Assembly: GCF_028737215.1 (NCBI RefSeq)
Contig: NZ_JAQZAM010000014.1
Span: forward strand, 124,001-188,000
Reading direction: 5' to 3'
Source: Actinomycetospora chibensis
GTDB taxonomy: Bacteria > Actinomycetota > Actinomycetes > Mycobacteriales > Pseudonocardiaceae
Length of the DNA stretch: 64,000 nucleotides
The notes under the pieces are model-generated. The model ran no database searches. It was given only the letters and a program-made list of their open reading frames with translations, and was not told the origin of the DNA. The position numbers and the translations under genes were made by a program. The first letter of the stretch is position 1, and each line of letters opens with the position of its first letter. Below are positions 20,099 to 28,747 of the stretch, one piece after another.

Positions 20099-22959
20099 GA
20101 CGGGACCTCCTGACGGGTCGACATCTCGCCCGTCGCGACGGAGCGCCGGCGGTCGAGCTCGGCGCCGAGACTGCGCAGGATGTCGAGCACGAGTCCGATG
20201 ACGATGAGGTAGACGCCCACGTCGAAGATCAGCGAGGTCACGAACTTGACGTCGCCGAGCACCGGGACGTCGCCCTCGAGCACGGCGGTCTGCAGGACCT
20301 CGCCGCCGAGCAGCAGCGCGCCCACCCCGGTGCCGCCCGCGAGCAGCAGCCCGAGCCCGAGCAGCACACCGGCCTCGACGGGGACGGCCTCGCCGAGCTC
20401 GTAGCGACCGCCCGCGACGTAGCGCACGACCAGCGCGAGACCGGCGACGAGTCCGCCCGCGAACCCGCCGCCGGGCGCGTTGTGGCCGGCGAACAGGAAG
20501 TACAGCGAGACCACCATCATCGTCGGGAAGACCAGGCGGGTGATCACCTCGAGCAGCAGGACACGGTCGCCGTCACCGCGGCGGGCCGCCCGCAGCCAGC
20601 CGCCGGCCCCCGTCGACGGGGTGACCACGGGCTGCGGCTCCGAGCGCGGCGGCGCCCCGGAGCGGCGGTGCAGGAAGACCAGGCTGGCGACGCCGGTGGC
20701 CGCGGCGACGATCACCGAGAGCTCGCCCATGGTGTCCCAGGCGCGGATGTCGACCAGGGTCACGTTGACGACGTTCGCGCCCGCGCCGAAGTCGTAGGCC
20801 TGGGCGGGGTAGGCGGCCGACACCGGCGGGGCCTGCCGTGCGGCGAGCGCCACCGCGCCGAGCCCCGTCATGAGCAGCCCGACCGGCACGGCGACGAGCA
20901 GGCGCCGGACGCGCTGACGGGGCGTGTGCCGGTCCGCGATGTCGCGCGGGAGCGTGCGCAGCACGAGCACGACCACCACGAGCGTCGCCGTCTCCACCAG
21001 CGCCTGGGTGAGCGCGACGTCGGGCGCCCCGGCGAGCGCGAAGATCAGCGCGATCGCGTAGCCGAGCCCGCCGACCACGAGCACCGCGCCGAGGCGGCGG
21101 CGCACGCGCGTGGCGACGATCGCGCACGCGGCGCCGATGACGGCGGCGAGCACCTGGAACGGCGAGTCGGCGAGACGGTCGACGCGGACCGTGCCGAGGT
21201 CGGCCGACAGCAGCAGCGCGAGCCCCGGCCCGAGCACGAGCACCGCGAAGACCGTGGTGAGGACCCAGGACAGCGAGCCGCGCTGCGTCATCACCGTGAC
21301 GCGCAGCGAGGTGTTCTCCAGGGCGTGGATCACGCCGCGCCACGCGATCTCGGCGCGCACCCCGGCCAGCGGGTGGCGCGCGGTCAGGCGGGCGCTCACC
21401 GCCGGCAGGCCCACGACGAACCCGAGGGCGACGGCGAGCACCGAGAGCCCGAGGGCCACGCCGACCGAGGGGATCACGGCCAGCTCGAGCAGGACCGGAT
21501 ACGTGGCCGGCAGCGTGTCGGCGTAGCCCTCGAGCAGCGGCGCGAGACTCGCGACGCCGAGCCCCGCGACGAGGCCCCCGACCCCGAGCACCACCGGCGA
21601 CGCGACGAACAGCGGCCCCGGCGCCTGCCAGGTCACCGCGTCCACGCCCGGCTTGCGCCAGAAGGCACCCCACACGAACCGGGTGCTGTACCCGACGGTG
21701 AGCACCGAGCCCAGCACGACGAGCGCGAGCAGCGGCACCGCCGCGGAGCCGTAGGCCTCGTGGAGGAACGCCTCGAAGGACGCCTCCTTGGTGACGAAGC
21801 CGAGCAGCGGCGGCAGACCGGCCATCGACGACGCGGCAAGAATGCCCGCCGTCGCCAGCACCGGCGCGCGCCGCCCGAGCCCGGAGAGCTCGCGCAGGTC
21901 ACGGGTGCCGGCGCGGCGGTCGATCACGCCGACGACGAGGAACAGGCAGGCCTTGAACAGCGCGTGGCCGACCACCAGCCCGAGGGCGGCGAGCGCGCCG
22001 TCCCGGGTGCCGGCCCCGGCGAGCAGGAGCATGAACCCGAGCTGGGACACCGTGCCGTACGCGAGGACGAGCTTGAGGTCGTGCTGGCGCAGCGCCTGCA
22101 CGCCGCCCAGCAGCATCGTGATGATCGCCAGCGTCGCGATCAGCGGGCGCCAGGGCTCGATGTCGGCGAGCCCGGGCGCGAGGCGCAGCACGAGGTAGAC
22201 GCCGGCCTTCACCATCGCCGCGGCGTGCAGGTAGGCGCTGACCGGCGTCGGCGCGGCCATCGCCGAGGGCAACCAGAAGTGGAACGGCACCAGCGCGGAC
22301 TTGGTGATCGCCCCGACCAGCACACAGACCACCCCGGCGGTCACGGCTGCGGGGGTCGCGGCCGCGCCCATGAAGTACGTCACGAGCGCCGAGAGCCGCG
22401 TGGTGCCCGCCGCGGTGGACAGCACCACCAGGCCGACGAGCATCGTCAGGCCGCCCGCGGCGGTGACGACGAGCGCCTGCACCGCCGCCGCACGGCTCGC
22501 CCGCTTGTGCGAGTCGTGCCCGACGAGCAGGAAGGAGAAGACGGTCGTCAGCTCCCAGCACACGTAGAGCACGAAGACGTCGTCGGACCAGACGAGCGCG
22601 AGCATCGCCCCGGCGAAGGCGGTGAGCACCCCGGCGAACCGTCCGAGCCCGCGCGCGCCCTCCACGAAGTAGCGCGTGCAGTACAGGAGTACGAGAGCTC
22701 CGATGCCGGTGACCAGCAGCGAGAAGGTGGCGGACAGCGCGTCGAGGCGCATCGCGATGTCGATGCCGAGGGCGGGGATCCACGGGATCTCCTGGGTGGG
22801 CGTGGCGCCCGCGAGCACGGCGGGCAGCTGCGCCAGGATCCAGACGAAGGCCGCGGCGGGGACCAGGGCCAGCACCGTGAATGCGCGTCGACCGAGCACC
22901 CGGACCAGGCCCGGCGCGGCCAGCGCCGCCACTGCGTGCGCTCCCACCAGCACCAGCAC
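20095..22959 (-). CDS. mrpA: Mrp Na+/H+ antiporter subunit A fused to subunit B
   Basis: This 954-residue protein combines MrpA and MrpB; no separate mrpB exists in the operon. The N-terminal two thirds are NuoL-like (VLYVCWELTTVFSFLLVGHD; AITKSALVPFHFWLPSAMAAPTPVSAYLHAA; LKLVLAYGTVSQLGFML). The middle contains the MrpA-specific GAPDVALTQALVETATLVVVVL. The last 150 or so residues form an MrpB domain (FPTMMVVSLYFLFAGHNAPGGGFAGG). The start is a GTG with GGAG about 10 nt upstream. It is the first gene of the mrpA-C-D-E-F-G-DUF3592-menG unit, 89 nt downstream of menD. Confidence 0.94.
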   Translation of the reverse strand: MLVLVGAHAVAALAAPGLVRVLGRRAFTVLALVPAAAFVWILAQLPAVLAGATPTQEIPWIPALGIDIAMRLDALSATFSLLVTGIGALVLLYCTRYFVEGARGLGRFAGVLTAFAGAMLALVWSDDVFVLYVCWELTTVFSFLLVGHDSHKRASRAAAVQALVVTAAGGLTMLVGLVVLSTAAGTTRLSALVTYFMGAAATPAAVTAGVVCVLVGAITKSALVPFHFWLPSAMAAPTPVSAYLHAAAMVKAGVYLVLRLAPGLADIEPWRPLIATLAIITMLLGGVQALRQHDLKLVLAYGTVSQLGFMLLLAGAGTRDGALAALGLVVGHALFKACLFLVVGVIDRRAGTRDLRELSGLGRRAPVLATAGILAASSMAGLPPLLGFVTKEASFEAFLHEAYGSAAVPLLALVVLGSVLTVGYSTRFVWGAFWRKPGVDAVTWQAPGPLFVASPVVLGVGGLVAGLGVASLAPLLEGYADTLPATYPVLLELAVIPSVGVALGLSVLAVALGFVVGLPAVSARLTARHPLAGVRAEIAWRGVIHALENTSLRVTVMTQRGSLSWVLTTVFAVLVLGPGLALLLSADLGTVRVDRLADSPFQVLAAVIGAACAIVATRVRRRLGAVLVVGGLGYAIALIFALAGAPDVALTQALVETATLVVVVLVLRTLPRDIADRHTPRQRVRRLLVAVPVGLLMTGLGAVALAARQAPPVSAAYPAQAYDFGAGANVVNVTLVDIRAWDTMGELSVIVAAATGVASLVFLHRRSGAPPRSEPQPVVTPSTGAGGWLRAARRGDGDRVLLLEVITRLVFPTMMVVSLYFLFAGHNAPGGGFAGGLVAGLALVVRYVAGGRYELGEAVPVEAGVLLGLGLLLAGGTGVGALLLGGEVLQTAVLEGDVPVLGDVKFVTSLIFDVGVYLIVIGLVLDILRSLGAELDRRRSVATGEMSTRQEVPS

Positions 22960-23048
22960 GCCTGCTGCACTCCCAACTGTCGTCCCGACCCGTGGCGGGG
23001 CGCATCATTCCGGATTCCCCGTGGTGGTCGCGTGCGGTGACGACGAGG

Positions 23049-24815
23049 TCACTCCCGCGGGGTCGCGCCGCATCGGTCGTCGGCGAGCGCCGCCCGCACC
23101 GCCGCGACGGTCTGCTCCCCGGCCGCCCGCCGTTCCGACCGGTCGATCGCCACCTCGACCACCCGGGTTCCCGGTCGCCCTGTCGGGGCGAGCGCCCCGG
23201 TCGGACCCCCGAGCTCGGACGAGACCGCGTGGCGGTGCGGGACGTGGTGCGCGGCGCAGAGCGCGGCGAGGTCCGTGCCGTGCGGGGCCCCGAAGACGCG
23301 CTCGAAGGCGGCGGCGAAGCGTGGTGCGCCCTGCTCGAGGGTGGCGAAGATGCCGCCGCCGTCGTCGTTCGCGACCACGACGACGAGCTCCCCGCGCGGC
23401 TCCTCCGGCCCGACGAGCAGGCCGTTCGTGTCGTGCAGGAACGTCAGGTCGCCGAGCAGCGCGTAGGTCGGCCCGGGGTGGGCGAGCGCGACGCCCGCGG
23501 CGAGTGAGACCGCCCCGTCGATGCCGGAGACGCCCCGCGCCGACAGCACGCTGACGTCGGCCCGCGGCGTCGCCGCGAGCGCCACGTCCCGGATCGGCGC
23601 GGAAGCACCCACCACGAGGCACGCCCCCGACGGGAGCGCCGCGACGGTGGCCGCGGCCAGGGCGGGCCCGCTGCCCTCGGCGACGGCGGAGTCGAGCACC
23701 TGGAGGGCCCGGTCGTCGGCCTCGGCCCAGGCACGCGCGAAGTCGGCGTCGGGCTTCCAGTCGTCCGGGGGCGGGAGCGCGCCGACCGCCGTCACCGATC
23801 CGGCGACGTCGGTCCAGCCCGGCCGGGGGCGCCCGCCCGTCGGGGCCACCGAGGGGACGGCCACGACGGTGACGCACGGATCGGCGAGCAGGCGCGACAC
23901 GGCGCGGTGCAGCGTCGGGCGGCCGAGGACGACGACCTGCTCGGGGCGCAGGTCCTCGCGCGTCCCGTCCAGCGCCGCCGGGAGCGCCCAGGTGCCGGCG
24001 GGCAGCGCGCGCCCGCCCGCGGGGTCCGACCACAGCGGCGACGTCGGCTCGGCGAGCACCGGGACGCCGTCGGGCAGGCGGGTCCCTGCGGGCACGACCT
24101 CCCCGCCGTGACCGGCGACGACGAGCGTCCGCGCGCCCGCGCGCAACGCCAGGGGCGCGAGGGTGGAGGCGGGCGGTGCCGCGACGATCCCCGTCCACGG
24201 AGCGCCGTCGGGCCGGCCCTCGAGCGCGGGGTCGGAGCTGGTCCGCGGGTCGGCGGCGCCCTGCGGGTCGAGCAGCGGCTCGCGCAGCGGGACGTTGAGC
24301 TGGACGGGACCGGGGTCGCCCCCGCTCGTGCCCGCCGCCCGGTCGAGCGCCCGGGCCACGACCGCCCGCCACGAGCGCGCCGCACCGGGGCGGTCCTCCG
24401 CCAGCGGCATCACCACCGAGGCGCGGACCGCCTCGCCGTACATCCCGACCTGGTCGATCGTCTGGTTGGCGCCGCTGCCCACGAGCTCGACGGGCCGGTC
24501 GGCGCTGACCACGAGCAGGCCCACCCCGCTGCGCGAGGCCTCGAGCACGGCGGGGTGCAGGTTGGCCACCGCGGTGCCCGAGGTGACGACCACCGGCACG
24601 ATGCGGCCCGACACCGAGCCGAGCCCCACCGCGAGGAACCCAGCGCCGCGCTCGTCGACGCGGACGTGCAGCCGGAGCCGCCCGTCCCGGTCGGCGGCGT
24701 AGAGGGCGACGAGCAGCGGCGCGTTGCGCGACCCGGGGCACGCGACGGCATCCGTCACCCCCGCCCGGACCCACTCGTCCACGACGACGTGGGCCTGCGC
24801 CGTCGAGGGAATCAC
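23049..24815 (-). CDS. menD: 2-succinyl-5-enolpyruvyl-6-hydroxy-3-cyclohexene-1-carboxylate synthase
   Basis: This is a ThDP-dependent enzyme that adds a 2-oxoglutarate-derived unit to isochorismate, the first committed menaquinone step (588 residues). Motifs: the N-terminal start IPSTAQAHVVVDEWVRAGV followed by ACPGSRNAPL, the ERGAGFLAVGLG region with the ThDP-activating Glu, and the C-terminal ThDP/Mg site in ALLGDLTFLHDTNGLL. I chose the GTG at 24815 because the protein then aligns with the MNPSTTQA... start known for mycobacterial MenD; another GTG lies 9 nt upstream. No strong ribosome binding site is visible. Confidence 0.93.
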   Translation of the reverse strand: MIPSTAQAHVVVDEWVRAGVTDAVACPGSRNAPLLVALYAADRDGRLRLHVRVDERGAGFLAVGLGSVSGRIVPVVVTSGTAVANLHPAVLEASRSGVGLLVVSADRPVELVGSGANQTIDQVGMYGEAVRASVVMPLAEDRPGAARSWRAVVARALDRAAGTSGGDPGPVQLNVPLREPLLDPQGAADPRTSSDPALEGRPDGAPWTGIVAAPPASTLAPLALRAGARTLVVAGHGGEVVPAGTRLPDGVPVLAEPTSPLWSDPAGGRALPAGTWALPAALDGTREDLRPEQVVVLGRPTLHRAVSRLLADPCVTVVAVPSVAPTGGRPRPGWTDVAGSVTAVGALPPPDDWKPDADFARAWAEADDRALQVLDSAVAEGSGPALAAATVAALPSGACLVVGASAPIRDVALAATPRADVSVLSARGVSGIDGAVSLAAGVALAHPGPTYALLGDLTFLHDTNGLLVGPEEPRGELVVVVANDDGGGIFATLEQGAPRFAAAFERVFGAPHGTDLAALCAAHHVPHRHAVSSELGGPTGALAPTGRPGTRVVEVAIDRSERRAAGEQTVAAVRAALADDRCGATPRE

Positions 24816-24932
24816 CCAACCCACGGTAGTGACGCCGAGGCCGTCGCACCCGCTGGGCAGGGGTGATCCCGGCCCCTGATCACGCACGGCGGCGATGAGC
24901 GTCCGCTCGCGGGGTCGAGACCTCCCACGGCG

Positions 24933-24955
24933 GACCGTGTCCTGAGGACACGGTC
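24933..24955. promoter_or_regulatory. Perfect 23-bp palindrome, operator-like
   Basis: The arms GACCGTGTCC and GGACACGGTC are exact reverse complements separated by TGA. A loop of only 3 nt and no T-run make a terminator less likely. The position between two divergent genes, 117 bp from the menD start, suggests a repressor operator of TetR or similar type. The cognate regulator is not identifiable in the window. Confidence 0.5.
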
Positions 24956-25025
24956 TGCCTGCTCGACTCCTCGATGCGCCGGAGGGGTTCGACGCAATGA
25001 TCACCCACAGGAGCCCCTCGACCCC

Positions 25026-25046
25026 CGTGCGTCTGCACCACGCACG
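25026..25046. repeat. Inverted repeat CGTGCGT-N7-ACGCACG
   Basis: Seven-base arms with a 7-nt spacer in the menD / secreted-protein intergenic region, about 120 bp upstream of the rightward gene. It could be a second operator; nothing else supports a function. Confidence 0.3.
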
Positions 25047-25165
25047 CGCCGACGTCGGGGAGGCGCGCCGTACGGGTGGTGAAGCACTCGACCGGATGAC
25101 AACCCATCGAGCGGATCTCCGCCGAATCGGACACCGCGGCCCGTGATCGCGCCGTTCACTGCACC

Positions 25166-26494
25166 GTGCGCACCGACACGACTCGACTCCAGCCCTCCAC
25201 GGAGCGGGTCGTCCGGGCGCGGCGGACGCGACGGACAGGCTTCGTCGTGGCCACCGGCGTCCTGACGACCGCCCTGTCCCTCGCGACCCTCGCCCCGGTG
25301 GCGACCGCCGAGCCGGGCGTGCCCCCACCGACAGGCCCGCATACGCAGGCCGCCCCGGACGACGAGGGCCCGCAGCGCTGGGCACCCCCGCTGGCCGGGA
25401 CGTCGACTGGTGTCGCGATCACCGAGGGCACCGCCCGCCTGAGCACCATGCGCGACGGCACCGAGACCGGCCCGGCCGCGCTGCGCGGCGCCGAGCGCCA
25501 GGGCCTGCTCGACCTCGGCGCCCACCAGTTCGCGACACCGGTCAACCGGATCGACGCCCCGGTCACCGGCGACGTCCCGCCCGGGTCCCAGGTGGCGGTC
25601 GACGTGCGCGGGCAGGACGCCGACGGCCAGTGGAGCGAGTGGCTCCCCGCCGAGCCCGGCTCCCCCGCGGTGCTCCCGGAGCCCACGCGCACCGTGGCCG
25701 TGCGCCTCGCGATGCTCGCCCCGACCGGATCGGCCGGCCCGGTGGTGCGCAGCCTCGAGGTCCTCGCCGACGAGGTGCCGACCGGCCCGCGCACGATCGC
25801 CCCGCGGGCCAGCTACCGGGTGTTCGCCACCCGCGAGGGCCTCGTCGGCGGCGTCACCGCCAACGGGCACCGGATCACGCCGAACGACCAGTTCGCCGCG
25901 CTGCCCTCGCGTCGCGCGCTCTCCCCGAACGGGCGCGGCGACTACAGCGTGCGCGTCTGTGCCGCGGGCGGGCGCTGCGCGACCGTGCCCGTGTGGGACG
26001 TCGGGCCCTGGAACACCAAGGACGACTACTGGAACCCGTCGGACCAGCGCCAGCAGTGGAAGGACCTCCCGCAGGGCCGCCCGCAGGCCCAGGCCGCGTT
26101 CGAGAACAAGTACAACGGCGGGCGCGACGGCTTCGGCCGCCAGGTGAAGAACCCCGCGGGCATCGACCTCGCCGACGGCACCTTCTACGGCCTCGGCCTG
26201 CGCAACAACGCCTTCGTCACCGTCGACTACCTCTGGACCGCGAAGTCCGCGGCGCTGGGCCGGGCAACCACCGCCGGCGCGGGTCCGGTCGTGGAACGGG
26301 CGACCCCGGACGCCGCGGCGCCCGACGGCGGGGTGGTCGGCGACGGCGCCCAGGTCGAGGTCCAGTGCCAGGTCGCGGGCAGCTCCGTCACCGGCACCCA
26401 GGGCACCAGCAACCTCTGGCTGCGCACCCGACCGGAGCGCTACGTCCCGGCCGCGTGGATCCAGGGCGCGCCGCCGGTGCCGCCCTGCACCTAG
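25166..26494 (+). CDS. Secreted double-psi-barrel-like protein with C-terminal SH3-like domain
   Basis: This protein has 442 residues and a GTG start. An Arg-rich n-region and a hydrophobic helix (FVVATGVLTTALSLATLA) end at a probable ATA/EP signal-peptidase site near residue 48, so it is exported. Residues about 200-310 carry YRVFATREGLVGGVTANGHR, NDQFAALPSRRAL, and VPVWDVGPWNTKDDYWN, which resembles the RlpA/expansin-like double-psi barrel. The last 70 residues (TGTQGTSNLWLRTRPERYVPAAWIQ) look like an SH3-type wall-binding domain. A cell-wall role is inferred. It lies 25 nt before menA on the same strand but shares no obvious pathway. Confidence 0.65.
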   Translation: MRTDTTRLQPSTERVVRARRTRRTGFVVATGVLTTALSLATLAPVATAEPGVPPPTGPHTQAAPDDEGPQRWAPPLAGTSTGVAITEGTARLSTMRDGTETGPAALRGAERQGLLDLGAHQFATPVNRIDAPVTGDVPPGSQVAVDVRGQDADGQWSEWLPAEPGSPAVLPEPTRTVAVRLAMLAPTGSAGPVVRSLEVLADEVPTGPRTIAPRASYRVFATREGLVGGVTANGHRITPNDQFAALPSRRALSPNGRGDYSVRVCAAGGRCATVPVWDVGPWNTKDDYWNPSDQRQQWKDLPQGRPQAQAAFENKYNGGRDGFGRQVKNPAGIDLADGTFYGLGLRNNAFVTVDYLWTAKSAALGRATTAGAGPVVERATPDAAAPDGGVVGDGAQVEVQCQVAGSSVTGTQGTSNLWLRTRPERYVPAAWIQGAPPVPPCT

Positions 26495-26519
26495 CGTCAC
26501 GTCGGTAAAGTCGCCGGGC

Positions 26520-27392
26520 GTGGCGACCGTCGGCGAATGGGTGGAGGGCGCGCGTCCCCGCACGCTGCCCACGGCGATCGCCCCCGTGCTCGCGGGCTCC
26601 GGGGCGGCTGCAGGGGTCGCCGGATTCGACCCGGTGGCCGCCGCGCTCGCGCTGATCGTCTCGGTGTCCTTCGTGATCGGCGTGAACTTCGCCAACGACT
26701 ACTCCGACGGCGTCCGCGGCACGGACGACGACCGCGTCGGACCCCTGCGTCTCGTGGGCTCCGGGGTGGCGCAGCCGTACGTGGTCAAGCGCACCGCGCT
26801 GCTCTGCCTCGGCCTCGGGGCGCTCGCCGGTGTCGTGCTCTCGCTCTACAGCGGGCACTGGTGGCTGATCGTGGTCGGCGCGGTGTGCCTGCTCGGCGCC
26901 TGGTTCTACACCGGGGGCTCGCGCCCGTACGGCTACCGCGGGCTGGGCGAGCTCGCGGTGTTCGTCTTCTTCGGGCCGGTCGCGGTGCTCGGCACCGAGT
27001 TCGTGCAGACCGGCCGCGCCAGCGGTCTCGGGATCGGCGCCTCGGTGGGCGTGGGCCTGCTCGCCTGCGCGGTCCTCGTCGCCAACAACCTGCGCGACAT
27101 CGGGTCCGACGTCGACACCGGCAAGCGCACCCTCGCGGTGGTGCTCGGCGACCGCGACACCCGCGTGCTCTACGCCGCGCTCGTCGTGATCCCGCTCGGC
27201 ATGACCCTCGTGCTCAGCCTGCGGGCCTGGGGCGCACTGGCCGGTCTCCTCGCGCTGGTCCTGATCGTGCCCGGCCTGCGGCGGGTGCTCGCCGGGTCGA
27301 CCGGCCGGGACCTGATCCCCGTGCTGCGCGACACCGCGCTCGGGCTGCTGGTGTGGTCCGCCGCGACGGCGCTCGGCCTGGCCCTCACCTAG
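26520..27392 (+). CDS. menA: 1,4-dihydroxy-2-naphthoate polyprenyltransferase
   Basis: This integral-membrane UbiA-family prenyltransferase joins the polyprenyl chain to the naphthoate ring to give demethylmenaquinone (290 residues). Both Asp-rich motifs are present: NFANDYSDGVRGTDDDR near residue 60 and NNLRDIGSDVDTGKRTLAV near residue 190. The N-terminus EGARPRTLPTAIAPVLAGSG is typical of MenA. The start is a GTG 25 nt after the secreted-protein gene. It ends by sharing a CTAG with the convergent DUF4229 gene. Confidence 0.93.
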   Translation: MATVGEWVEGARPRTLPTAIAPVLAGSGAAAGVAGFDPVAAALALIVSVSFVIGVNFANDYSDGVRGTDDDRVGPLRLVGSGVAQPYVVKRTALLCLGLGALAGVVLSLYSGHWWLIVVGAVCLLGAWFYTGGSRPYGYRGLGELAVFVFFGPVAVLGTEFVQTGRASGLGIGASVGVGLLACAVLVANNLRDIGSDVDTGKRTLAVVLGDRDTRVLYAALVVIPLGMTLVLSLRAWGALAGLLALVLIVPGLRRVLAGSTGRDLIPVLRDTALGLLVWSAATALGLALT

Positions 27393-27757
27393 GCCTCGAC
27401 CGACGGCTCCTCTCCCGGGGCGTCTCCCCGGAGCTCGGCCCGCAGCTGCTCGCGCCGGGCCCGACGCGACGCCGTCGCCGCGTCCACCTCGGCGGCGAGC
27501 CGGGCCCGCAGCCCGCGGAACAGGAACAGCGACAGCGGCAGGGCCACGACGATGGCGATCAGCAGCGACACGAGCAGCGGCAGGCCGGCCACCACGAGCA
27601 CGCCCGCGATCACGGCGACGACGAGCAGGCGGGCGCCGACGTACAGAGAGGCGGCCAGCGCGACGCCGCCGGGCGAGCCGGTGGCGCCGGAGGGGTTGTC
27701 GGCGGTGTCGTCCCGGACGCCCTCGGCGGGCCCGGGAGCGGGATTCGGCGAGGTCAC
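27389..27757 (-). CDS. DUF4229 family membrane protein
   Basis: This small actinobacterial membrane protein (122 residues) has unknown function. It has a hydrophilic N-terminus, two helices (about residues 35-80: GARLLVVAVIAGVLVVAGLPL and IAIVVALPLSLFLF), and a basic then acidic cytoplasmic tail (RARREQLRAELRGD). GTG start. Its stop codon overlaps that of convergent menA in the self-complementary tetranucleotide CTAG. Confidence 0.7.
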   Translation of the reverse strand: MTSPNPAPGPAEGVRDDTADNPSGATGSPGGVALAASLYVGARLLVVAVIAGVLVVAGLPLLVSLLIAIVVALPLSLFLFRGLRARLAAEVDAATASRRARREQLRAELRGDAPGEEPSVEA

Positions 27758-27840
27758 GGCACCAGGGTAGGCGCGCGACAGGTGCCCCGCGCCCGCAGCC
27801 GGCGGGCGCCGGAGTCGTCCGTTTCGCCCTTTGTGTTCTC

Positions 27841-27870
27841 TTTACCTGGATACAAGCGTTCGAGTACGTA
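27841..27870 (+). promoter_or_regulatory. Candidate bldC promoter
   Basis: An AT-rich island (27826-27870) stands out in GC-rich sequence about 100-135 bp upstream of bldC. TTTACC (27841-27846) and TACGTA (27865-27870) with an 18-bp spacer are plausible -35 and -10 elements. This is a pattern match only. Confidence 0.35.
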
Positions 27871-27962
27871 CGGGGTCCGGTGTCACGATTCGCCGCGTTG
27901 TGTCCGCTCCCGCCGTTCGGCGGTCGGGCGGGCACCCGTGGCGACAGGGAAGGTGGAGTGAC

Positions 27963-28166
27963 ATGACCATCACTCACGAGGCCGGCGAGCGACTCATGAC
28001 CCCCGGCGAGGTCGCGGCGATGTTCCGCGTCGACCCGAAGACCGTCACGCGCTGGGCGTCCGCGGGCCGCATCGGCTCCATCCGCACCCCGGGTGGCCAC
28101 CGCCGCTTCCGCGAGTCCGAGGTCCGCACCCTGCTCGACGGCCTGACCAGCGAGGCGCACCGCTGA
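27963..28166 (+). CDS. bldC: MerR-like developmental regulator BldC
   Basis: This is a 67-residue DNA-binding protein with only the winged-helix part of the MerR family. The sequence LMTPGEVAAMFRVDPKTVTRWASAGRI and TPGGHRRFRESEVRTLL matches BldC, which in Streptomyces controls the start of development by cooperative binding to repeats. The ATG at 27963 is preceded by GGTGGAG. A strong hairpin follows 12 nt after the stop, so the gene is probably monocistronic. Confidence 0.93.
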   Translation: MTITHEAGERLMTPGEVAAMFRVDPKTVTRWASAGRIGSIRTPGGHRRFRESEVRTLLDGLTSEAHR

Positions 28167-28178
28167 CCGACGCGACAC

Positions 28179-28204
28179 GACCGGCGGCCGGACGGCCGCC
28201 GGTC
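28179..28204 (+). terminator. Hairpin terminator after bldC
   Basis: Perfect 12-bp arms (GACCGGCGGCCG / CGGCCGCCGGTC) separated by two bases begin 12 nt after the bldC stop. There is no T-run, as is common for actinobacterial terminators. Confidence 0.65.
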
Positions 28205-28418
28205 GGACGCGCCGCGGCGGCGCCGACGGGGATCCACTCCGTCCGACCTGAGCGGGGCGCCCCGTGACACGGCACCCGCTCGTCCCGGGCACCCGACCGT
28301 CACCCGACGTGCACCTCGCGCACGTCACGCGGACTTCCGATCCGACCGGTAGCGTGGCGGATGCCCGGTCCGTGGAGCATCCGCGGCCGGTGACGTCGAA
28401 GATGCAGGAGGCGTCCGA

Positions 28419-28679
28419 GTGATCCCGTTCCTCGTGGCCGTGCTTGTCCTGGTCGTCGTGGGGACGTTGCTGTGGAAGGTGATGGCCGCCCAGGCGGCTC
28501 AGGCCGGACACGACGGCGGTCCCGGCGGCATGGTCGAGGACGCACCGACCGGCCCCACCCGCCAGGCCTCTCCGCGTCGCCCGCAGCGCCCGGTCGCGCC
28601 GGACGACGACCCGGAGTTCCTGCGCTCGCTCGACGAGCGGATCCAGCGCCCCGAGCGCGAGGACCCGCCCTCGGCCTGA
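28419..28679 (+). CDS. Small single-helix membrane protein, function unknown
   Basis: This protein has 86 residues and a GTG start preceded by a strong AGGAGG at 7 nt. It has an N-terminal membrane helix (PFLVAVLVLVVVGTLLWKVM), then a hydrophilic Pro-rich cytoplasmic tail ending DDDPEFLRSLDERIQRPERED. I recognise no named family. It ends at a bidirectional hairpin. Confidence 0.6.
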   Translation: MIPFLVAVLVLVVVGTLLWKVMAAQAAQAGHDGGPGGMVEDAPTGPTRQASPRRPQRPVAPDDDPEFLRSLDERIQRPEREDPPSA

Positions 28680-28693
28680 GAACCGACCTCCCG

Positions 28694-28727
28694 CGAGGGG
28701 CGTCCCGGTCCGCCGGGGCGCCCCTCG
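28694..28727. terminator. Bidirectional hairpin between convergent genes
   Basis: Arms CGAGGGGCG and CGCCCCTCG flank a partly paired core (CCCGG/CCGGG). It lies 14 nt after the small membrane protein stop and 20 nt before the end of the convergent ATPase gene, so it can serve both transcripts. Confidence 0.6.
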
Positions 28728-28747
28728 TGACGTCTGTGGGATTCCCT

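Larger units (their letters stand above)
24816..25165. promoter_or_regulatory. Divergent intergenic region menD / secreted protein
   Basis: This 350-bp gap must hold both divergent promoters. It contains three dyads: GTGATC-N9-GATCAC near 24861-24881, a perfect 10-bp-arm palindrome (24933-24955), and CGTGCGT-N7-ACGCACG (25026-25046). I do not see a coding region or a known riboswitch. Confidence 0.4.
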
